Below, in pieces: positions 57,976 through 64,000 of a DNA stretch of 64,000 nt. The stretch spans positions 451,489 through 515,488 of the forward strand of contig NW_003106597.1 of assembly GCF_000003605.2 (NCBI RefSeq), in the 5' to 3' direction. Position 1 is the stretch's first letter, and the number at the start of each line of letters is the position of its first letter. The translations under genes and the position numbers were made by a program. Below the pieces are notes generated by a model that worked only from the letters and a program-made list of their open reading frames with translations, was not told where the DNA came from and made no database searches. This DNA comes from Saccoglossus kowalevskii (taxonomy: Eukaryota > Hemichordata > Enteropneusta > Harrimaniidae).

Positions 57976-60098
57976 TTATGTTAGAATTATTAATCTTTAT
58001 GGTGAGATTAGCTGCATGCCAAGATAGTTCTTCTTTTAAAGCCAGGGATTGCATCCTATTGTATCTTTATTTCTATCTATATAAATCTATTGTGATTTAA
58101 TCTTGGACAAATTGTGCGAAATATTTTTTTTTCATTTAGTTTTGTGCTAATTGCTGTTAGTATTTTAAGTTTTCCCCAATTCTGACACCCCACCCCGAGA
58201 TTCTAATGGTCAACCCTAAGTAAATTTTTCGTGAGATTAGGCTAAATGTTTTATTGTTTATACATGTCTCTGTGAAGAAGTTGACCCTTGAAAGCGCATT
58301 GAATTGTGGGATACTATTGTGTATGTTATTTACCTTCTTAAGTTGGCTTTTGTTTCTGTTCAAATATATATGAATGTGAAGGTGTAATATGCACACGAGC
58401 AATAGCAAACAATATACCAATAAGTACTGGTATTTGCACAATTTAAACAATGACCGAGTAGAACTGACACGTGACCCATTGTGTTAAGTGTGGGACTCAG
58501 ACCTTACCGTCTTTTTTACAGGGCCTTCACGTCCATGGTGTAGGTTTTTGATAATTATTCACAACTGATCGCCTGTTGTTTGTCTCTGATTAGTAAAATC
58601 TGTTAAATTTAATCCACATGAATATGTAAAACTACAATACAACGCATTGCTTCACTGCCAAACTTGAATTCGCAAACGCAAAACCCAGTGAATATACTCA
58701 AAATAGTGAATTAAATTCTAGTGAAAATAAATGGCTTTATAATATACGATGCAATATTCCAGTATACACATGACACGATGTATAATAACGCGGCACTGAA
58801 AACATAGTTGTGAACAAGTAGCCATGGTAACACGAACAACCTGTTTGCAGATGATTCACGCGGTGTGTTACCAGATATTTATCACATGCTGTGGAATATT
58901 GTTCCCAGACAAATCAAGACCTTGAAAATTGTCATATAACGTACAGATTATAATAATTTCCCAAATTTCAATGTAAATTTATAGCATCCTTTATGACTTT
59001 TTCTCACCGAGAATGCAGGCAGATAATCAGATATCCGGTTGCAGATTACGCCGTTCACGTAATTATGTCTTTTTTTTAGTTCAAAGTCTAAATACAGAGA
59101 ATAAAACGCTTTGCGACAAAAAGCTAGGCTAAGTCGACTTTATTTTTTAGCGTGGGCAGTATTTTGTAGGAATGACTAACAAATGTGTTTATCGTCATAT
59201 TTGCATGTTGTTTGCCCTTTTGAGATGTCGTCACTGGGTGTGAATTTTGGTCGAATTGGCGTGATCGGCGACTCTGATTAGAAACAAAGCTGGTCTTTCT
59301 AGTATTGTGATCCCCGACAACGATTTTTCACAAGACGTGCAAAAGGATTTATAGTCCTTATCGTATACTCCCTATGTGTACTGGGATAACTATATGTTTA
59401 TTCTGAAAAGGGACTGTGGTTTATTTCAGAAATCATGATGTGCACCCCCCCCCCCCCACACACACACATACATCGGTGATACATACATACTGCGTGCGTA
59501 TTTCTGCAATGAACATAGTAATTACAGGTAATTGCTACAATACGCGTGACTGCGTTGGCGAAAAAATCGCGTCATCTTTAGGTCAAACATCACGAAAGTG
59601 AAAGCCATGATTCCGTGGCTGATTAATGACGTTGTCATAGTGATGAACCCATGGTCACGTGACATCACATCACAAATGTATTTCAAATGTATTTTAGACG
59701 GGGCTGAGCATGCAGTGCTTTCAGAAAAGCCGTTTACATATTTTAGAACTAATTTATAACATATTTACCAAAGTTTGCATTCAAATTGAGACTGAGACAA
59801 CTGGATTGGCTGTAATAATTCACGCGGTGTTCCACGATGTTTCGCAAGGATCAATCAGATTCTGGTCGACACACCTACGCATAAGCGCGTGTATTCATCC
59901 ACGATAACGTCACGGTGGTCGTTCTGATTTTCGAATTTATAAAGTTTTTATGTATACAAACAGTAAATTGTGTCAACGTGTTTTTTTTCAAAGCACTGTA
60001 ATAAATAATTTGATTAGGCCCTGGATTTATTATTTGAGCTGGTCATATCTTTGCTGGGTTTTCTCGCTCAACACGAACGCTGCCAGTTAACAAATTTA
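57976..60098. other. gene-free spacer, CpG-richer from about 58.8 kb
   Basis: A fragment of a T2-like MITE (AAACCCAGTGAATATACTC) lies near 58680. There is a C run followed by an AC run at 59446-59466. From 58.8 kb CpG dinucleotides are more frequent than elsewhere, which could mark a regulatory region, but no exon is recognisable. Confidence 0.45.
59654..59663. promoter_or_regulatory. GTCACGTGAC palindrome (E-box / CLEAR-type)
   Basis: A perfect 10-bp palindrome containing CACGTG and matching the consensus bound by MITF/TFE and USF bHLH-Zip factors. It is a single site with no neighbouring gene, so function is only a possibility. Confidence 0.3.
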
Positions 60099-60228
60099 AA
60101 GGGCGGCAGTCGTCGTGCCGCGTCCTGTTCGATATGGGACACATAACGACGTATACAACGCCTGTAAAATACATTGTTTATTTACATGAAATTCGAACAC
60201 GCGCTGCGCGACGACCACCGCGTTTTAA
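60099..60228. repeat. GC-rich foldback element (about 130 bp)
   Basis: The left arm GCGGCAGTCGTCGTGCCGCG followed by TCCTGTTCGA (60103-60132) and the right arm TCGAACACGCGCTGCGCGAC followed by GACCACCGC (60193-60221) are imperfect inverted repeats. They enclose about 60 bp. Both outer flanks are TTTAA-like. The GC content contrasts with the surroundings. No second copy in the window. Confidence 0.55.
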
Positions 60229-61241
60229 GTAAAAAAAAATATGAATAAATAACAAAATGATAACAATACAAATAAAAAAGGAAAAAATAAAATAAGACAA
60301 TACAAAAATCTTATTTTAGCCAGATTCCTATTGGCCTTTGTTATGATCCAGTACAAGAATTATCAGAGTCAAGTATAATCTGACGTCATTGTTTACAGGT
60401 GGTATATGTATGTATTTTGCTGTGTGTGTCATCTCCGGGGAAAATTTCATGGTAAAGAATGTTTATTTGTTTATTAGATTTTATTTATTACGAATTATTC
60501 ATGTTTTTGTATTACTAGTAAACAATTCTGCCACGTACAATGACATCATAACGTGGTGTCTGTGTTTACGCGCAGCAGGTCAATGCCCCCAGAGACCTTG
60601 TATGGACGTCAGAACAAACAATGTCTGATCTGTATAGCACCATTCACAGTCCCTCAACAGACATCATAACACTGAGTGTAAACAACTTAATTATTCAAAT
60701 ACGTTCATGTGATCTACTGTTGTTGCCCGTGTCATCGTTATTCTAAAGCAACCTGGCCTTGACATGAAATTACTTTATTGTAATGATAGGATGGCGTGGC
60801 CCGACTGTACATTCTGGACTTGGAGAAAAACAAAAACATGTTTACGAAGCACTTGCCATTTAAAGTAGCTATTTTATTGCGAGACGATAAATTTCAATCT
60901 AATCAACAGGGACTTGAGTTTCAGACCATATAAATATGCATTATGCGTGTCGTTTACAATTACACGCAGAGAAGTATACTATTAAATATCAGTTGAATTA
61001 ATAACCAAAGTATTACATTTATATAGTGCGTTATATCACAAACCACTAAAAGAAGTTATATGAGTCATGTCCACAGAACTGACATACTTTTAATATTTCA
61101 TGAAAACATTGGAATAACAACTTAAATTTAACATTATATGTTTTCATCACATAGCTCACATACCAGTGCAATTCATTTTTCTTTTTTGTATTTAATTTTT
61201 ACTGACCAGTCATGTGACTATTTTTTACCAACGGATCGAAC
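60229..61241. other. gene-free spacer
   Basis: The frame at 60389-60628 and other short frames are featureless. I see no RNA gene. Confidence 0.5.
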
Positions 61242-61316
61242 CACGACACCACGCCGGCGGGCGCGCAGCGGATCTCTTCAGAGGGACTCAATTGCATGTC
61301 GGGGAATGGTGTCGTG
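61242..61316. repeat. GC-rich inverted repeat (10-bp stems, 55-bp loop)
   Basis: CACGACACCA (61242-61251) pairs with TGGTGTCGTG (61307-61316). The loop includes a very GC-rich CGCCGGCGGGCGCGCAGCGG stretch, unlike its neighbourhood. Confidence 0.5.
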
Positions 61317-61854
61317 ATATGCAATCACGGAGATTGTCACTGAAATCCCTTAAATAGAGGGAGAAGTTCTATTTTTCGTCTAAGCACCGAAGTCTCCAGT
61401 CTTGGCATTTATTCTGTTTAAAGTTTAGGTTGATATACAGTATCCTTACCTAATCCTTCCCCACAATCCTAATGACATGACACACACTAAAATATTCGGC
61501 CAAATCTTAAATTTTCAAATCCCAATATCTTTTTAGGAATCCCCACACAAGTATATGTAAAAGGGGACCACTCTATATATAGTTGGTTGGCAGATAGCCA
61601 GGGAAACATTGCATGGTGGAAATACCATTGCAAATTCCCACAGTGGCAGCCGTTGAGTCCGTCTATATTTAATATCCGCATTTACATTTTATTTAACGCA
61701 GATTCTTTTCAGGTGCAAGGTATTTTCACCGTGACTAAACCTAAAATTACTGTCTGAATTGAGTGCGTAATGCATTTCCATATTACCACCAGAAATGATA
61801 AATCAATAAAATATTGTAGTATAACAACACTTGTACCGGAAACTAACGTTATGT

Positions 61855-62372
61855 GAGGGGAGGCAAGGGGGGTAGCTGGTACGGTTTTACGGAAAATAAA
61901 AAGGGCTTTTCACAATTTACGAAGAAAAAAAGACGTTTTTACAGTTTACAGTGTTAACAAATGAAACATTGAATGGTCCGAAGAGCTCTCCGACTCAAAT
62001 TCTCTGCCATTACTGCGCCGTGTGAAGAGACGCATGCGCATATTACCCTCGTAAGGCTCTTCATTCGGTTAGAGGGTCTTTTACGTCTTGACATTCATTT
62101 TTGTAGTGAATTGTGCCATCTAGTCGTTTTACAGTTTCTAAAATATAATTTCCCTGGATTATTCTTTACGATTTTTTTATTTGGATGTGAATTTTTATAC
62201 GTACGAGAAAAATTACACATTTTTACAGTGTACGAAAAAAAAATATTTGATTGATTACGTTGTACGTCTAGCCTGTGATTACAGAATTACGGAATATATT
62301 TTTTCTATTTACGTTGTACGAACAAAAAAATATTGCAATTACGTTGAACGAAAATAACCCTTGCCCCCCTCT
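61855..62372. repeat. element with GAGGGG..GCAAGGG inverted ends and ACGTTGTACGAA-type internal repeats
   Basis: The left end GAGGGGAGGCAAGGGGGGTA (61855) and the right end ACCCTTGCCCCCCTC (62357-62371) are inverted. Inside are several degenerate copies of TTTACGTTGTACGAA followed by an A run and ATATT (62210, 62310, 62340, with inverted versions near 61885-61950). A 93-codon plus frame (61973-62254) lies within but has no recognised domain. It looks like a non-autonomous mobile element of about 520 bp. Confidence 0.5.
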
Positions 62373-63724
62373 TATGTATTTCCCCGCATATTTATATTTA
62401 CCAATATTTCAATAACAATAACGAGGGACACAGTTCCGTGTCGTGGCGACTATCCTGTACAACAATCCAACTTGAAAATTAAAGAGTTTATATATGATAG
62501 AATGACTTCGATGTACTTGTTTTATTGGTGACCATTTTTTTTTCCATTTTTATCTCACAATAGTAACATAACAAACTATTGCACCCGAACTGTATTTAAT
62601 GTGATCATAATCAGAATGGACGCGGCTAAGTATGAAAAAACGCAGAAAATTTATTGAAGCACTGCGATTTATTTATATATTGCTGAGCAAAAGGTGACAT
62701 AAAATTCATGGCACAGAGTAAAATAAATATAAAGTGGTGCCCATGAAAACAATGATTTTGTGATTTTTCCCATTGCGTTAAAAGTGTAGTAAGTACTTCA
62801 GTTGACTGGCGACAATTTTGAATCGAACATTGGTCAAAACTGGGAGGGGGAGTGTGGTCAAATTATACGCAAGAAATATTAATGCCATCATCATACTCGA
62901 ATGAAAAAAAACACATTTCGTTATAACGACTTTGAGCTCGTTATATTGAGAATTAAACTCGTTATAAGGGAAATAATGTCATTGTAACGTGACTATTTTT
63001 ATGTCATAACACTAATACGCTGCCATAAAAATACATACAAACACAGTCCCTGAGGGACTGTGATACAAATGATGTCCATAAAGCGCAAAACTAGTTCAGT
63101 TATCCTACACTTTTCGTCGGATTCCCAAATAATCACAGTATAGATGGGCTGTGGTCACAGGAAATAGTTTCAGTAAATTCCTTTTTGTAAATACAGTCTT
63201 CAAAAATGTATAATGTACCAGTGCCTTAATGCTTGCGCATACAACTATTACTGGCATTCTGAAGACCGGACAGGTTTCACCCCCGTCCCATCAATACCTA
63301 ACTAGGTAACGATTTGATTTGCAGATGTGCGTTTCCATGCTCACCTTATTAACCCAGACGTATCATCTTTCCGGATGTATCCGAGTTGCTGAGGGACGTT
63401 GGGCAGGGTGATGGTTTACACAAATTGCCACGTGAAACAGATAATTTGGCACATATGCAAAACTTATTGAAGAACTTGTCGGGGTTGTACTTTATTTCAG
63501 TAACTTATGGATCCCATGGAACTCCACTACTCGAATAAAGCTTATGTAGAATTTAACGCCACAATCGTGACAGCTACGATCAGTTTTGTTTGCCGGGACT
63601 TCATGAAAAAATAATCACATTGTGTAAGACTAAGTGATGTCATTCGTGAAAAACGATATTCTGCGCGGTAATAAAAGAAAGGCCTTCACGAACAAAGAAA
63701 AGTTGCTCAGACAGTGCAAAAAAG
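62373..63724. other. gene-free spacer
   Basis: It contains a perfect 21-bp palindrome at 63042. No coding or RNA gene is evident. Confidence 0.5.
63042..63062. repeat. perfect 10-bp-arm palindrome
   Basis: CACAGTCCCT, one G, AGGGACTGTG. The half-site CACAGTCCCT also occurs near 60647, about 2.4 kb away. Confidence 0.7.
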
Positions 63725-63772
63725 AAAATCAAAGAAAGCTTAGAAAGAACTCCCGTGTGCTGAGAGTATTGG
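63725..63772 (-). repeat. dispersed repeat, inverted copy of 37228-37275
   Basis: AAAATCAAAGAAAGCTTAGA and AAGAACTC..GTGTGCTGAGAG+TATTGG is the reverse complement of the sequence at 37228-37275 with a few mismatches. Both copies are next to sequences containing CCAAGTTTCATTGAAAT or its complement. They are therefore parts of one larger interspersed repeat that continues past the end of the window. Confidence 0.75.
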
Positions 63773-64000
63773 AGACACATTAAAAATTAATTCAAAATTA
63801 CTTGAACTTGAGATATTGATGGAAATGCAGAAAACTAATTATGCAAATAAGGTAACTAATATGAACACATTTAAGTGTAAAACTAATAAGGTCTGCGCAA
63901 TGTAAAAGTAATAAGATCTGCGTAATGTAATATCTATGTACCAAGTTTCATTGAAATGTGATTAGAACCAAAAAATTATTAATTATTGTGCTAATTAAGA

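Overview
The window is AT-rich nuclear DNA from an animal, most likely a marine non-insect invertebrate. It holds spliced genes with GT-AG introns, long intergenic and intronic stretches, many short non-autonomous transposons, several large minisatellites and two assembly gaps. I cannot name the species from sequence alone.

Three protein-coding loci can be supported. (1) On the plus strand, the last six coding exons (33837-44279) of a K+-dependent Na+/Ca2+ exchanger (NCKX, SLC24A family): the end of the cytosolic loop, the acidic loop end, and the complete second exchanger half with the alpha-2 repeat. The first half, with alpha-1, was not found and should lie 5' of 33.8 kb, perhaps outside the window. 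(2) On the plus strand, a complete two-exon Bcl-2 family gene of the Mcl-1 type (53671-54939, 233 aa), with BH4-like, BH3, BH1 and BH2 motifs and a C-terminal membrane anchor. (3) On the minus strand, head to head with it, two exons (53308-53127 and 52356-52032) of an unrecognised gene whose product carries a BH3-like segment (L-x-x-I-G-D-E-V). The roughly 360 bp between the two contain a perfect three-pentamer heat-shock element, a CRE palindrome and a CCAAT box. A divergent pair made of an anti-apoptotic-type Bcl-2 protein and a candidate BH3-only antagonist, sharing a promoter with stress-response motifs, is the most interesting feature here.

Layout: 1-33.8 kb is gene-poor, with four minisatellites (1.8-3.7, 4.2-4.6, 5.0-5.7 and 22.9-24.7 kb) and interspersed repeats. 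33.8-44.3 kb is the exchanger, with MITEs in its introns. 44.3-51.5 kb is 3' UTR and intergenic repeats. 51.6-56.1 kb is the Bcl-2 family pair. 56.1-64 kb is gene-free as far as I can see, with a triplicated 88-bp repeat and several foldback sequences.

The mobile elements fall into four sets. Two TA-flanked, about 208-bp palindromic MITE families have CTGT...ACAG ends (Tc1/mariner-like). One TTAA-flanked family has ends like CCCTTTGAGTGC (piggyBac-like). Two longer families share one plan (5' palindrome, tandem core units, 3' hairpin followed by CTTGTTT) that resembles Helentron-associated elements (HINEs).
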